DNA of 64,000 bases from an uncultured Lachnospiraceae bacterium (lineage in GTDB: Bacteria; Bacillota; Clostridia; Lachnospirales; Lachnospiraceae): positions 124,001 to 188,000 of the forward strand of contig ONNQ01000003.1 of NCBI GenBank assembly GCA_900319245.1. The letters are read 5' to 3'. This document shows, in pieces, positions 35,891-45,510 of this stretch. How positions within the stretch are numbered: position 1 is the first letter of the stretch; the number at the start of each line of letters is the position of its first letter. The position numbers and the translations under genes are program-made. A model generated the notes under the pieces. The model had not been told where the DNA came from. It ran no database searches and saw only the letters and a list, made by a program, of their open reading frames with translations.

Positions 35891-35909
35891 TATAATGAAA
35901 TCGTTTTCA
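35891..35909 (+). promoter_or_regulatory. PTS gene promoter with CcpA cre site
   Basis: A consensus -10 TATAAT (35891-35896) is followed immediately by TGAAATCGTTTTCA (35896-35909), which matches the cre consensus TGWAANCGNTNWCA at every position. Placed at the expected transcription start, it should allow carbon catabolite repression by CcpA. The -35 is poor. Confidence 0.65.
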
Positions 35910-35974
35910 TGTCGTATTCTTATGGATAGTTACTGTTAACACATTTTGCACTAATATAAAGAGAGGGAAATATT

Positions 35975-38172
35975 ATGGCAAAAAAACAAAAAGGTAATGG
36001 CGGCTCTCAGGCTTTTGCCGTCGCCCAGCAGATCGGTAAGTCTTTGTTCCTGCCGATCGCGGTCCTTCCTCCCGCAGGTATTCTGCTCGGTATCGGAAGC
36101 TCCTTCACAAATGCAACAACCATCGCGACGTACATCTTGAAGGCGTACTGCATGAAGGCAGTATCCTTTATATGTTCTTCCAGATGCTCAACGGCGCCGG
36201 CAATGCTGTATTCGGCAACCTGGCACTGATCTTCGCATTGGCAGTAGCACTTGGTATGGCCAAGAAGGAAAAGGGTGTCGCAGTTCTTTCCGCAGCGATC
36301 TTCTATCTGATCATGCTGACAACCATGAATGTACTGCTCACCATCGACGGTTCCATCCTCGCGGACGGAAGCCTCGGTCCCAACGTCAAGGACGGCGCGA
36401 TCGCGACAGCCCTTGGTATCCAGACCCTGCAGATGGGTGTGTTCGGCGGTATTCTTGCAGGACTTCTGGCAGCCCTGACCTGTAATAAGTTCTACAAACA
36501 GGTTCTGCCCCAGTCCCTGGCTTTCTTCTCCGGTACACGTTTCGTCCCGATCATGTGTATGGTCTTTGGTATTCTCACAGGCTTCATCTGCTACTTCGTA
36601 TGGCCTGCGATCCAGACCGGTATCTATGCACTTGGCGACCTGGTCAATGCGGCTGGTCTCTTCGGAACCTTCATCTATGGCTGCATCGAGCGTGCTCTGA
36701 TCCCGTTCGGTCTGCACCACATCTTCTACATGCCTTTCTGGCAGACCGGCGTCGGCGGATCGGTAGAGATCGGCGGCGAAGTCGTACAGGGTGCGCAGAA
36801 CATCTTCTTCAGAATGCTCGGCGATCCCAATACTGTCGTATTTGATGAGTCTGCTAAGTTCCTGGCAGGTAAGTATCCTTTCATGATGGGCGGACTTCCG
36901 GGTGCTGCTCTTGCTATGTACTCATGCGCAAGACCCGAGAAGAAGAAAGAGGCAGGATCACTTCTGTTCTCCGTAGCGCTCACCTCCTTCCTGACCGGTG
37001 TTACTGAGCCCATCGAGTTCACATTCCTGTTCCTGGCGCCCGTTCTGTTCGGTATCCACGTAGTATTCGCAGGTATGGCATTCCTGCTCTGCGACCTGTT
37101 CGATATCCTGATCGGTACCACATTCTCAGATGGTCTGATCGACCTGATCCTGTACGGCGTACTTCCCGGAAACGCGAAGACCCACTGGGTACGCGTGCTT
37201 CCTCTGATCGCGATCTACTTCGTACTCTACTTCATCGTATTCCGCACCTTCATCCTCAAGAAGGATCTCAAGACTCCCGGACGTGAAGGCGATGACGAAG
37301 AAGTCAAGATGATCACCAAAGACGAGTACCGCAAGGCAACAGGCGTCGGCGTTGCAGGCGGCAAAGCTGCTGCAGCGAATGTGGATCCCAAGTCCGCAGC
37401 CATCCTCAAGGGCATCGGCGGTCTCAAGAACCTGACCGGCGACATCGACTGCTGCGCGACAAGACTTCGTCTTACACTCGTTGATTCCTCCAAGGTTGAC
37501 CAGCCTCTGCTCAAGGCAACCGGTGCTTCCGGCGTTGTTGTAAAGGGCAACGGCATCCAGGTCATCTATGGACCTTCCGTCACGATCGTGAAATCCAATT
37601 TCGAAGAACTGGTTGAGAAGCTTCGCAACGGCTCCATCCCGCTGTCCGCAGTAGAGGATGAGGAGGCGCCTGCAGCAGCTGCACCCGCAGCGGCCGCACC
37701 CGCAGGTCCCAAGATGAAGGACGAAGTCCTCGGCGCTTGCCTGACCGGTAAGATGCTCCTCATGAACGAGGTCGAGGATGAGGCGTTCGCAGGCCGTATG
37801 CTCGGCGACGGCGTCGCAATCGAGCCCACAGTCGGCGAGCTGGTTGCTCCTGCTGACGGTGAAATCACCATGGTATTCGATACCAAGCACGCTGTAGCAA
37901 TGACCACAACCGACGGCGCAGAGATCCTGATGCACATCGGTATCGACACCGTGAAGCTGGAAGGCCAGCACTTCGAGACATGCGTCAATGACGGCGACCA
38001 GGTCAAGAAGGGCCAGACTCTGATCAAGTTCGATATCCCGGCCATCAAGGCTGCCGGCTACAAGGTCACAACCCCTTGCATCGTTACCAACTGGGAGGAT
38101 TACAGCACACTTCGTCCTCTCAAGACCGGCGATGTCAAGACTGGCGACGACTTCATCGAGCTCCTTGGCTAA
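35975..38172 (+). pseudogene. PTS glucose/N-acetylglucosamine-type EIICBA, interrupted by a one-base frameshift
   Basis: With one base restored near 36142 this would be a PTS permease of about 732 residues. The EIIC start (MAKKQKGNGGSQAF...LPPAGILLGIGSS) is in one frame up to TYILK; the rest (GVLHEGSILYMFFQMLNGAGNAVFGN onward) continues in the next frame. EIIB has its phospho-Cys in IDCCATRLRL, EIIA its phospho-His in MHIGIDTVKL, joined by an Ala/Pro linker. From the second frame alone an ORF 36172-38172 remains. The break is either a real mutation or an assembly error; no slippery heptamer supports programmed shifting. Sugar specificity (glucose, GlcNAc or maltose) is not decidable. Confidence 0.85.
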
Positions 38173-38206
38173 TTGAATCACAGTTCGCATTCTCCCTTCA
38201 CAGGGA

Positions 38207-38245
38207 ACAAAAAGCAGCTGCCGCAAATGCGGCAGCTGCTTTTGT
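38207..38245. terminator. Bidirectional terminator after the PTS gene
   Basis: AAAGCAGCTGCCGCA and TGCGGCAGCTGCTTT form a 15-bp stem with T runs in both directions, between the PTS gene (+) and the MBL hydrolase gene (-). Confidence 0.9.
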
Positions 38246-38267
38246 TATGCACTATTTTGGCGAATGC

Positions 38268-38921
38268 TCAGAACTGAAGCTTTTTCACCACTTCGATCTG
38301 CGGGTCGACGCGCTTTGTAAACTCGTCAACATCGGACGGTTTGCCGACAATGGACCCGTAGTGGGTGGGAATGACAACAGGCGGCTGTAACTCGTTGATG
38401 AACGATGCAGCCTCCTTGGCGTTCATGGTATAGGTGCCCCCGATGGGAACCATGGCGATATCGCACTGGATCTTCGTGTTCTCAGAAAGCGCGTCGGTAT
38501 CGCCTGCGACATAGATCCGTACGCCGTCTACATGAAGCACATAGCCGAGCCATCCGTTTCTGCGGGGATGGAAGGGCTTTAACTTGTTGTAGGCGGGCAC
38601 CGCGTCAATATAGACGCCGCAGACCGAAACGCGGTCACCAGCCTCCATGGCGACGTAGGAGGACATGCCGATTCCGATCTTCTCGATGTCATCTTTCATA
38701 CCGGAGGGAATGACATAGCGCGTGTCCGGCTTTTGGATCTTCCCGATATCCTCCGGCGAAAAATGGTCATAGTGGGAATGCGTGAAAAGAATGAGATTCG
38801 CATCTGCGGGCGCCGAAGGGATGCCAAGCGGATCCACGTAGATCACGGTACCCGCTTCACTTTCAATGCGGATACTGTTCTGTGTGTTGACCGCAATGCG
38901 GTCTGTTGCAGGATGACGCAT
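38268..38921 (-). CDS. MBL-fold metallohydrolase (UlaG-like)
   Basis: A 217-residue metallo-beta-lactamase-fold protein with the metal motif FTHSHYDHFS (HxHxDH), further ligands in YVAGDTDAL and IPTHYGSIVG, and no signal peptide. It resembles the small UlaG-like/YtkL-type hydrolases. Substrate unknown. It ends at the bidirectional terminator and stands 23 bp downstream of the RNA methyltransferase gene, so the two may be co-transcribed. Confidence 0.85.
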   Translation of the reverse strand: MRHPATDRIAVNTQNSIRIESEAGTVIYVDPLGIPSAPADANLILFTHSHYDHFSPEDIGKIQKPDTRYVIPSGMKDDIEKIGIGMSSYVAMEAGDRVSVCGVYIDAVPAYNKLKPFHPRRNGWLGYVLHVDGVRIYVAGDTDALSENTKIQCDIAMVPIGGTYTMNAKEAASFINELQPPVVIPTHYGSIVGKPSDVDEFTKRVDPQIEVVKKLQF

Positions 38922-38944
38922 ACGTACTTTTCCTCCTTTGTCAT

Positions 38945-39799
38945 TTATGTGCTGTGCGGCCTGCCCAGCTGCCAGAAGGCCACTGCGCTCGCCGCTGCTA
39001 CGTTCAGGGAATCAACGCCGTGAAACATTGGGATCATGACCGTATAATCACACGCATCGATCGTCTCCTCTAAGAGTCCCTCCCCTTCTGTTCCCAGAAG
39101 GACCGCCAGCTTGGGCGCCGCCATCAGGGCGGGATCCGAAATGGAGACAGAATCCTTTTTGAGCGCCATGGCCGCCGTCTGAAAGCCCAGGTCTTTCAGG
39201 AGTGCCATACCGGGCGCCGGCCAGCCAGGCTCCTTCCTGTCCCCCATAAACGTCCAGGGAATCTGGAACACCGTTCCCATACTCACCCGGATCGCCCTGC
39301 GGTAGAGGGGATCGCTGCAGCCATGCGTCAACAGCACTGCGTCCATGCCCAGCGCGGCCGCTGAGCGGAAGATCGCGCCCACATTGGTGGGATTGACGAT
39401 GTTCTCCAAAACGGCGATTCTTGAGGCGTTCTGCGCGATTTCGCGCACCGTGGGGAGCACTTTCCGCTCCATCGCGCAAAGGCATCCCCTAGTCAGGGCA
39501 AATCCGGTCAGTTGGCGAAGAACGGCTTCCTCTCCGACGTATACCGGAATCGCTTCCCCCTCCCTTGCGGCGATCCTTGTGAGGATCCGGGCCGCTTCTT
39601 TGTCCAGTTCCCTCCGGTCGATCAGCATGGAAACCGGTTCATAGCCCGCATCCATGGCTCTCTCAATGACCTTGGGACTCTCTGCGATGAAAAGGCCTTC
39701 CAGGGGCTCTCTGCAGTGGTATAACTGGGACTCTGACAGACTTGTGTAGATATGAAGTGCCTCCTCGTTAAGCTGCCTGATTTCTATGATCTGGTACAT
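38945..39799 (-). CDS. TrmH/SpoU-family RNA methyltransferase
   Basis: A 284-residue SPOUT 2'-O-ribose methyltransferase. The N-terminal substrate-binding part is about 1-110. The SPOUT domain has motif 1 ENIVNPTNVGAIFRSAAALG, motif 2 VLLGTEGEGL, and motif 3 IPMFHGVDSLNVAAASAVAFW, which form the SAM-binding knot. The target (rRNA or tRNA position) cannot be inferred. Confidence 0.9.
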   Translation of the reverse strand: MYQIIEIRQLNEEALHIYTSLSESQLYHCREPLEGLFIAESPKVIERAMDAGYEPVSMLIDRRELDKEAARILTRIAAREGEAIPVYVGEEAVLRQLTGFALTRGCLCAMERKVLPTVREIAQNASRIAVLENIVNPTNVGAIFRSAAALGMDAVLLTHGCSDPLYRRAIRVSMGTVFQIPWTFMGDRKEPGWPAPGMALLKDLGFQTAAMALKKDSVSISDPALMAAPKLAVLLGTEGEGLLEETIDACDYTVMIPMFHGVDSLNVAAASAVAFWQLGRPHST

Positions 39800-39815
39800 G
39801 TCTGCTCCTTGCCCT

Positions 39816-40025
39816 CTACTCTCTCATCTTATCTTTCTCAAGCACTTCCGCCTGCTGCCGCATCGCGGTCTTCTCGATTGCCTCTTCGTAGCCGGTCAGC
39901 GCCGCGAAGGGGGCGAACTGCGCAGCGCGCATCTCTGCTGCCATTCTTGGATGTCTGCGGGAAGTGGGATGCTCAAGATCGATGATATCGCTGTAATCAT
40001 CTGTGGTGCCAAAACTCTGCCGCAT
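39816..40025 (-). CDS. YolD-like protein
   Basis: A 69-residue protein with the typical core HPRMAAEMRAAQFAPFAALTGYEEAI found in short clostridial YolD-like proteins, usually encoded next to Y-family polymerases. GAAGGAGAT just before the ATG at 40025 supports this start over an in-frame upstream codon. It lies 28 bp after the polymerase gene. The biochemical role is unknown; a link to DNA damage response is inferred from neighbourhood. Confidence 0.75.
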   Translation of the reverse strand: MRQSFGTTDDYSDIIDLEHPTSRRHPRMAAEMRAAQFAPFAALTGYEEAIEKTAMRQQAEVLEKDKMRE

Positions 40026-40053
40026 ATAATCTCCTTCTCCCTCTCTACGCGCA

Positions 40054-41583
40054 TCACGCATTGTGGCCGCCTATCTGGCTGTTGCGCTCTATGGCGGTGG
40101 CGCCTTCCTCCAGGTTCATTCCCTTGATGATCGCGTTTTTGCCAAAGCGCTTCTGAATCTCCAGAACCGCCTTCTGCATTCTCTTTTCTTTCTCTTCTTC
40201 CGCCTTCTTTTCTGCCCGCTCCTTGCTGCGCGCCTCGTAATCCGTAAAGAGGTCGAGCTGCTCATACTGTTCGCCGCGTTCTTCCGCTTCTGAGGAGGGG
40301 ATCACTCTCGCGCAGGCGACGCTCAGACGCCGGACGAGTAAGATCGGGTCGACGATCCTGTCATAGAGGTGCATCATGGCGTCTACGAGGATCCTGGTCG
40401 AGGAGGTTGGATGCTCCAGCGTCACAGACCCGTGGGCGTGCTTGGGTGCCAGACGTCCGTACCAGTCCGTCGTCACTTCGCCCTTATAATTATCCCGGAT
40501 CTCCGGGATCTCCAGGCACTCGTTGTCATAACTCACTGTGAGCACGATCTGATCTGTCACAAGCTGCTTTTCCACTAGCTTTAAGACCAGCTTGTCAATC
40601 ATTTCCCGCACGACCAGCCTGCCTTTTTGCGCCGTATAGGCGCAGGAAAGGACCTGTCCCTCCCCTATGCTGTTGGACGCCGGCTTGAAGGCCTTGATCT
40701 GCGCGATCGTGCAGGGCTCCCATCCCCACGCATGGTCGATCAGAAGCTCTGCGTTCACGCCAAAGGTCTTGTAGAGCGCCTCCTCATTCTGCAAAGAAAA
40801 GCGCGCCAGATCGCCCATGGTGAGTATTCCCAGTTTGCGAAGCCGCGACGCATACCCCTTGCCGACTCGCCAAAAGTCCGTGATCGGCTGATGGTGCCAG
40901 AGCTTTTCCCTGTAAGAGCGCTCATCCAGTTCCGCGATCCGGACGCCGTCTTCATCCGCTTCCATGTGCTTGGCCACGATGTCCATCGCTATTTTGGCAA
41001 GGTAGAGATTGGTCCCGATTCCGGCCGTCGCGGTGATCCTGGTCTCGCGCAGCACGTCGCGGATCATCTTCATGGCCAGATCGTGGGGCGTCATCCCGTA
41101 GGTATCCAGATACTCCGTCACGTCGATGAAGACCTCGTCGATGGAGTAGACGTGGATGTCCTCCGGCGCGATATAGCGGAGGTAGATATTGTAGATCCTG
41201 GTGCTGTAGTTCATATAGAAAGCCATGCGGGGCTTGGCCGCGATGAAATCGAGTTCCAGCGTGGGATCCGCCCGCAGCGCGTCTATATCTGTGGACTTAC
41301 CCGAAAACGCCTTCACGCCCTGTCTGCGAAGGGCTGACAGCCGCATCGCGTTGTAGAGGCGGACCTTCTCATTGACTTCGAAGAGCCTTGGGCGTCCCGG
41401 GATCCCGATCGACTTGAGGGACGGGGAGACGGCCAGACAGATTGTCTTATCCGTCCGGCTCCGGTCTGCCACGACAAGATTGGCGGTCAGTGGGTTGAGC
41501 CCTCTCTCATTGCACTCGACAGACGCATAGAAGGATTTGAGATCGATTGCGATATAGGTCCTCTTGCGCTCCTTCTGTCTCAT
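40054..41583 (-). CDS. Y-family DNA polymerase (UmuC/YqjW-like)
   Basis: A 509-residue translesion polymerase. Catalytic acidic residues appear in YIAIDLKSFYASVE and HVYSIDEVFID; the thumb and little-finger domains follow (ITATAGIGTNLYLAKIAMD, DFWRVGKGYASRLRKLGI). Near the C-terminus EQLDLF is a clear beta-clamp-binding motif, followed by a Lys/Glu-rich coiled segment. It sits in a three-gene set: a small upstream protein overlapping it by ATGA, and a YolD-like gene downstream. Probably damage-induced, although no LexA box was recognised. Confidence 0.93.
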   Translation of the reverse strand: MRQKERKRTYIAIDLKSFYASVECNERGLNPLTANLVVADRSRTDKTICLAVSPSLKSIGIPGRPRLFEVNEKVRLYNAMRLSALRRQGVKAFSGKSTDIDALRADPTLELDFIAAKPRMAFYMNYSTRIYNIYLRYIAPEDIHVYSIDEVFIDVTEYLDTYGMTPHDLAMKMIRDVLRETRITATAGIGTNLYLAKIAMDIVAKHMEADEDGVRIAELDERSYREKLWHHQPITDFWRVGKGYASRLRKLGILTMGDLARFSLQNEEALYKTFGVNAELLIDHAWGWEPCTIAQIKAFKPASNSIGEGQVLSCAYTAQKGRLVVREMIDKLVLKLVEKQLVTDQIVLTVSYDNECLEIPEIRDNYKGEVTTDWYGRLAPKHAHGSVTLEHPTSSTRILVDAMMHLYDRIVDPILLVRRLSVACARVIPSSEAEERGEQYEQLDLFTDYEARSKERAEKKAEEEKEKRMQKAVLEIQKRFGKNAIIKGMNLEEGATAIERNSQIGGHNA

Positions 41584-41870
41584 TTGTCGTATCCATTCCT
41601 CGTAAGGCCCTCATGCGGCCCCCGCATTCTGGGGTAGGCCTCCTCTTCGATAACCGAGGACATCAGGATCCGCTCGATCCGCTCCGCCTGCCCCTTGAGG
41701 TCAAAATAGTGCCGCATTGTGCCCTCTTCCTCCCACCATTGGGAGAAGGCCTCCCTGGAAGAGCTGCTATGACGCTGTTCCATTTCTACAAGGATCCGTG
41801 TCATTTCTTCCCGAAGGCCTTCAAGTTCATCCTTATATCGTTTCGCATCGTACTGCGAAATAGTTCTCAT
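41580..41870 (-). CDS. Small hypothetical protein coupled to the Y-family polymerase
   Basis: A 96-residue helical protein rich in Arg and Glu (RTISQYDAKRYKDELEGLREEMTRILVEMEQRH...). Its stop codon overlaps the polymerase start as ATGA, indicating translational coupling. The ATG at 41870 is chosen because an AGG-type site precedes it; another ATG lies four codons upstream. Family not recognised; it may be a partner of the polymerase. Confidence 0.65.
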   Translation of the reverse strand: MRTISQYDAKRYKDELEGLREEMTRILVEMEQRHSSSSREAFSQWWEEEGTMRHYFDLKGQAERIERILMSSVIEEEAYPRMRGPHEGLTRNGYDK

Positions 41871-41935
41871 CCTGTACCTCATTTAGGAGCGCTCTGCGCG
41901 GCTTCAAAAACGCAAGCCTCGTTGTGCGCGCTTTT

Positions 41936-44254
41936 TTACTTTACCTCTTGGATCTCAAACAGGAGCGAGCTGAAATCGCCGCCCTTGCATGTCAGGATCT
42001 CACGGCTGATCGGAATACCTGCATACATCAGTGTATTTCCGTGCATACGGAAGGTCTTGACCGCGTCCGCGCTCTTGTGGAGTCCATAGAAGGCGAGCAC
42101 CTCCGCCGGCACGTCGGGGCTTGCCTCGACGTTGAAGCGCACTTCGTAATACTTGTCGGGATCAAGACCCGCAAGGTGCAGGCGCTCCCAGGAGCCATTG
42201 ACCTTGTTGAGTTTTTGGTAAAATCCGGCGATCGCACGGCTCTTGTCGCGGGAAACCGCCATCCACGCCGCCTCGTTTCTCTTGAAGGGGTTTCTGAGCC
42301 GGTAGAAATCGCCATCGATCTGAATCAGCTCCCTGTTCGCCTTCATAAATTCGATCTGGCTGCGCACCATCTCGATTTCCTTCTCCGACAGAAGGTTGAG
42401 ATCCAGCTCGTATCCAAAGGTGCCAAAATATGCCACATTTGCTCTGGTCTCCAGGGGCGTGGTACGCTGCAGCTGGTGGTTAGGCACCGCGGAAACATGC
42501 GCGCCCATGCTGACGACCGGATATACGTACGAGGTTCCGTACTGAATCTTGAATCTCTCCGCCGCGTCCGAATCGTCGCTGCACCAGGCCTGCGGCGCCC
42601 AGAAGAGCATGCCGGCGTCGAATCTTGCGCCGCCGCTCGCGCAGCTCTCGAACAGGATCTCAGGGAAGGCTTTGGTCAGCTTTTCATACAGTGTGTACAC
42701 GCCGAGAATATAGCGGTGCATCATCTCGCCCTGGCGCATTGCAGACCAGGTGCTGTCTGTATTTTGACCCGCCCAGGCCGCGGTGCTGTAGGCGCCGGTC
42801 ATATAGCGGTTCATATCCCACTTGATATAAGAAATCTTTGCGTCGCCGAGGATCTTGACGATCATCTCGTAAATATAGTCCACGACGTCCGGATTGGAGT
42901 AATCGAGCACATACTGGTGTCTTCCGTGGCAGTCAAAGCGGTCCGGCGTATGGATGACCCAGTCGGGATGGCTTCTGTAAAGATCACTGTCCTTATTGAC
43001 CATCTCCAGCTCTACCCAGAGACCGAATTTGAGGCCCAGGGCCTCGATCTTGCGAGAGAGACCGCCGATGCCGGACGGGATCTTCTCCAGGTTGCAGTAC
43101 CAGTCGCCAAGACTTCTGTGGTCATCATTGCGAACGCCAAACCAGCCGTCGTCGAGGACGAACAGCTCGATGCCGCACTCCTTGGCTTTCTTGGCGATCT
43201 CCACCAGCTTGTCTTCGTTGAATTGAAAATAGGTCGCCTCCCAGTTGTTGAGAAGGATAGGGCGAGGCAGATCTCTGTATTTGCCGCGGACAAGGCGCGT
43301 TCTGTAGAGCCTGTGGAAGGTTCGGCTCATATCGCCGAGGCCGTCGCAGCTGTAGACCATCACCGCTTCGGGCGTCTGGAAGCTCTCGCCTTTATTGAGC
43401 TGCCAGCTGAAGTTCTCAGGGTTGATGCCCATCATCAGCCTTGTCATGTCGAAGGTGGAGACCTCCGTCTGCGCGAGGAAGTTGCCGCTGTAAAGCAGGC
43501 TGAAGCCGTAGACTTCTCCCTGCTCTTCGGTTGTGCCGGGTCTCATCAGCGCAAGGAAAGGATTGTGCTCGGAGCTGCTGGCTGTGCCCGCAAGGCCCTG
43601 GATAGACGAAATGCCCATCTCCAGTTTCCGCTCCTTGACATACCGCTCTCTGGCCCATGCGCCGGCCAAAGAGACCATGGTGAAGTCCATATCCGACCAC
43701 TCCACGGACATACTCATGGCGCGCTCGATCATGATCGGCGCTTCGCTGTGGTGCACGAAGCGGGTGCTCCGTGTGATCACGGGATAGTCGCGATAAATCG
43801 TAAAGGAAAGGATGAGATCGGTGCCGATCACTTCGTCACAGAGCGTCACAAACAATGTCTGCGCCTCCTCCGCGCTCTCCGTATAAGTAGCAGGCAGCGG
43901 CAGAAGGGACGGCTTCCCATCCACGATCTCGTGGGATCGATACGTAAAGTTCGTAATCCTACTCCCGTTTTTCTGCAGGATCGACATAGCAGGGCTGCGA
44001 TAGTCGCCGGTTCCATAGACCGGGTATTCCTGCTTGGTATACTGCATGGAAAGAAGGCCGGGCTCAGGCACGCATACGGACATCAGCGCGCGCATGGTCT
44101 CCTCGTGATACAGATCCATGGACACCTCGTCGCTGATCCGCCTGCCATAATACAGGTGCTCAAGCTGGTCATTCTCCATGACCCTGAAAATGTAACTGAT
44201 CTTGTCATTGTAGAGATGAAATGTACGCGTCTCTTTGTGAAAAACAATCGCCAT
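41936..44254 (-). CDS. Alpha-galactosidase, GH36
   Basis: A 772-residue cytoplasmic GH36 alpha-galactosidase that releases galactose from raffinose-type oligosaccharides. It has an N-terminal beta-supersandwich (about 1-320), then the TIM barrel with LLNNWEATYF, VLDDGWFGVRNDD, the nucleophile Asp in YIKWDMNR, FESCASGGARFD, and the acid/base Asp in WCSDDSDA, and a C-terminal beta domain. GGAGGTAAGC directly precedes the ATG at 44254. It starts 20 bp after the scpA stop, so it is probably on the same transcript as scpA, an unusual pairing. Confidence 0.95.
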   Translation of the reverse strand: MAIVFHKETRTFHLYNDKISYIFRVMENDQLEHLYYGRRISDEVSMDLYHEETMRALMSVCVPEPGLLSMQYTKQEYPVYGTGDYRSPAMSILQKNGSRITNFTYRSHEIVDGKPSLLPLPATYTESAEEAQTLFVTLCDEVIGTDLILSFTIYRDYPVITRSTRFVHHSEAPIMIERAMSMSVEWSDMDFTMVSLAGAWARERYVKERKLEMGISSIQGLAGTASSSEHNPFLALMRPGTTEEQGEVYGFSLLYSGNFLAQTEVSTFDMTRLMMGINPENFSWQLNKGESFQTPEAVMVYSCDGLGDMSRTFHRLYRTRLVRGKYRDLPRPILLNNWEATYFQFNEDKLVEIAKKAKECGIELFVLDDGWFGVRNDDHRSLGDWYCNLEKIPSGIGGLSRKIEALGLKFGLWVELEMVNKDSDLYRSHPDWVIHTPDRFDCHGRHQYVLDYSNPDVVDYIYEMIVKILGDAKISYIKWDMNRYMTGAYSTAAWAGQNTDSTWSAMRQGEMMHRYILGVYTLYEKLTKAFPEILFESCASGGARFDAGMLFWAPQAWCSDDSDAAERFKIQYGTSYVYPVVSMGAHVSAVPNHQLQRTTPLETRANVAYFGTFGYELDLNLLSEKEIEMVRSQIEFMKANRELIQIDGDFYRLRNPFKRNEAAWMAVSRDKSRAIAGFYQKLNKVNGSWERLHLAGLDPDKYYEVRFNVEASPDVPAEVLAFYGLHKSADAVKTFRMHGNTLMYAGIPISREILTCKGGDFSSLLFEIQEVK

Positions 44255-44274
44255 GCTTACCTCCTTATTGACCC

Positions 44275-45510
44275 TCATGCATGCTTTCTTCGTGCTGCAA
44301 AATAGGAATGTACATACTTCTTTCGGCTCCAGATCCTGTTCCCACGCGCTATGCGGTACCTGTCCCTGCGAAGTCTTTTCGCCGTGATGGGAAACGCGTG
44401 CCGGCCTGCCCCTGTTGCGCGGAGTCTGAGCCTTGTGATCAAGCGTTTGCGGACCGGTTCTGGCTCGGGGATTATTTCCGGCTCTGGTTCTGGGATTATT
44501 TCCGGCTCGGGCTCGAGACCGGGGATCATTTCCGGTTCAGGCTCGGGGATCGGCTCCGGTTCGGACTCGGGCTCGGGGAGCGGCTCCGGTTCTGGCTCGG
44601 GCTCGGGAATCGGCTCCGGTTCGGGCTCGGGGAGCGGCTCCGGTTCGGGCTCGGGGAGCGGCTCTTCCACTGGCTCAGGCTCAGATTCTATCATCGGCTC
44701 CGGTTCTGGCTCCGGGATTGGTTCCAACTCAGGCTCCTCCTCCACGATCGGCGCCGGCTCTTCGCCGGGCTCTACCAGGTCGATCAGGATCTTTCCGAAC
44801 GCCTCGTCCTGGGTGATCTTGATCTTCTGGGCCTTCATCAGTTCCAGGATGACGAGGAAGGTTACGATGATCTCTTCCTTGCTGTTCTCCAGTTCCAGCA
44901 TTTCCCGAAAGTCTGCATGCGGATGGCTCTCCAGATAGGCGCGGATATAAAGCTGCTTGTCCGCCACACTGATCTCTTCCCTCTGTATTTTGCCAAAGCC
45001 GCTGCGAATGGGGTCGACGCGGCTCTTCTTGCGCTTTAAGACATCCCGAAAGACGTCCTGCAGGCTCTGGGCCGTGCGATCCCCGATCAGTTCCTCATAG
45101 TTGATCGGCGGTACATAGCCCAGCACCTCTTTGGGAAGATCCTGCGGCTTAAAATAAGTAAAGCCGGCCTGCTTGTTCTTCTCCCGGAGCTCCTCCGACA
45201 TGTACTTGAACATCTTGTATTCCAGAAGCCTTCTGACCAGCTCGTCTCTGGGGTCGCCCTCTTCGCCTTCCTCCTCCTCTTCTCTGGGAAGAAGCATCCG
45301 GCTCTTGATGTCTAGGAGCGTGGCCGCCATAACCAGGAACTCACTGGTGACATTCATGTCGTCGTGTTCCATCTGCCGGACATATTCCAGATATTGATCT
45401 GTGATCGTGACAATGGGAATATCGTAGATATCGATTTTATTCTTTTCAATGAGATGCATCAGAAGGTCCATGGGGCCTTCGAACACCTGGAGTTTTAACG
45501 GAATTGGCAT
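44275..45510 (-). CDS. scpA: Segregation and condensation protein ScpA with a long Pro-Glu tail
   Basis: A 411-residue kleisin. Residues 1-246 are a complete ScpA ([28 protein letters not shown]..., winged helix ending FGKILIDLV), which bridges SMC heads and binds ScpB. Normal ScpA ends about there (roughly 240-260 residues). Residues 249-352 are a (PE)n-like stretch of EPEP units, and 353-411 are strongly basic (many Arg/Lys). Its ATG overlaps the TAA of the upstream lipoprotein gene by one base. scpB is not adjacent. The tail could be a frameshifted or acquired extension, but the open frame is continuous. Confidence 0.92.
   Translation of the reverse strand: MPIPLKLQVFEGPMDLLMHLIEKNKIDIYDIPIVTITDQYLEYVRQMEHDDMNVTSEFLVMAATLLDIKSRMLLPREEEEEGEEGDPRDELVRRLLEYKMFKYMSEELREKNKQAGFTYFKPQDLPKEVLGYVPPINYEELIGDRTAQSLQDVFRDVLKRKKSRVDPIRSGFGKIQREEISVADKQLYIRAYLESHPHADFREMLELENSKEEIIVTFLVILELMKAQKIKITQDEAFGKILIDLVEPGEEPAPIVEEEPELEPIPEPEPEPMIESEPEPVEEPLPEPEPEPLPEPEPEPIPEPEPEPEPLPEPESEPEPIPEPEPEMIPGLEPEPEIIPEPEPEIIPEPEPVRKRLITRLRLRATGAGRHAFPITAKRLRRDRYRIARGNRIWSRKKYVHSYFAARRKHA
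44455..44766. repeat. Degenerate repeat coding the Pro-Glu tail of ScpA
   Basis: About 310 bp of short CCNGAG/CCGGAA-type hexamer repeats with larger near-identical units encode residues 249-352 of ScpA. The opposite strand would read Gly-Ser repeats. The region is prone to slippage. Confidence 0.85.

Noticed and set aside
36131..36160. Programmed -1 frameshift in the PTS gene
   Set aside because: The bases at the switch point (CTTGAAGGCG) do not form an X XXY YYZ slippery heptamer and no strong stem follows; a simple base loss explains it better.
41924..44305. Very long open frame on the plus strand opposite the alpha-galactosidase (similar ones opposite alaS and the M16C peptidase)
   Set aside because: The minus-strand genes have full sets of catalytic motifs; the opposite frames have no recognisable domains or ribosome binding sites and arise from GC-rich codon use.
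44351..44938. Plus-strand Gly-Ser repeat protein
   Set aside because: It is the mirror of the Pro-Glu repeat of scpA on the other strand and has no start signal.
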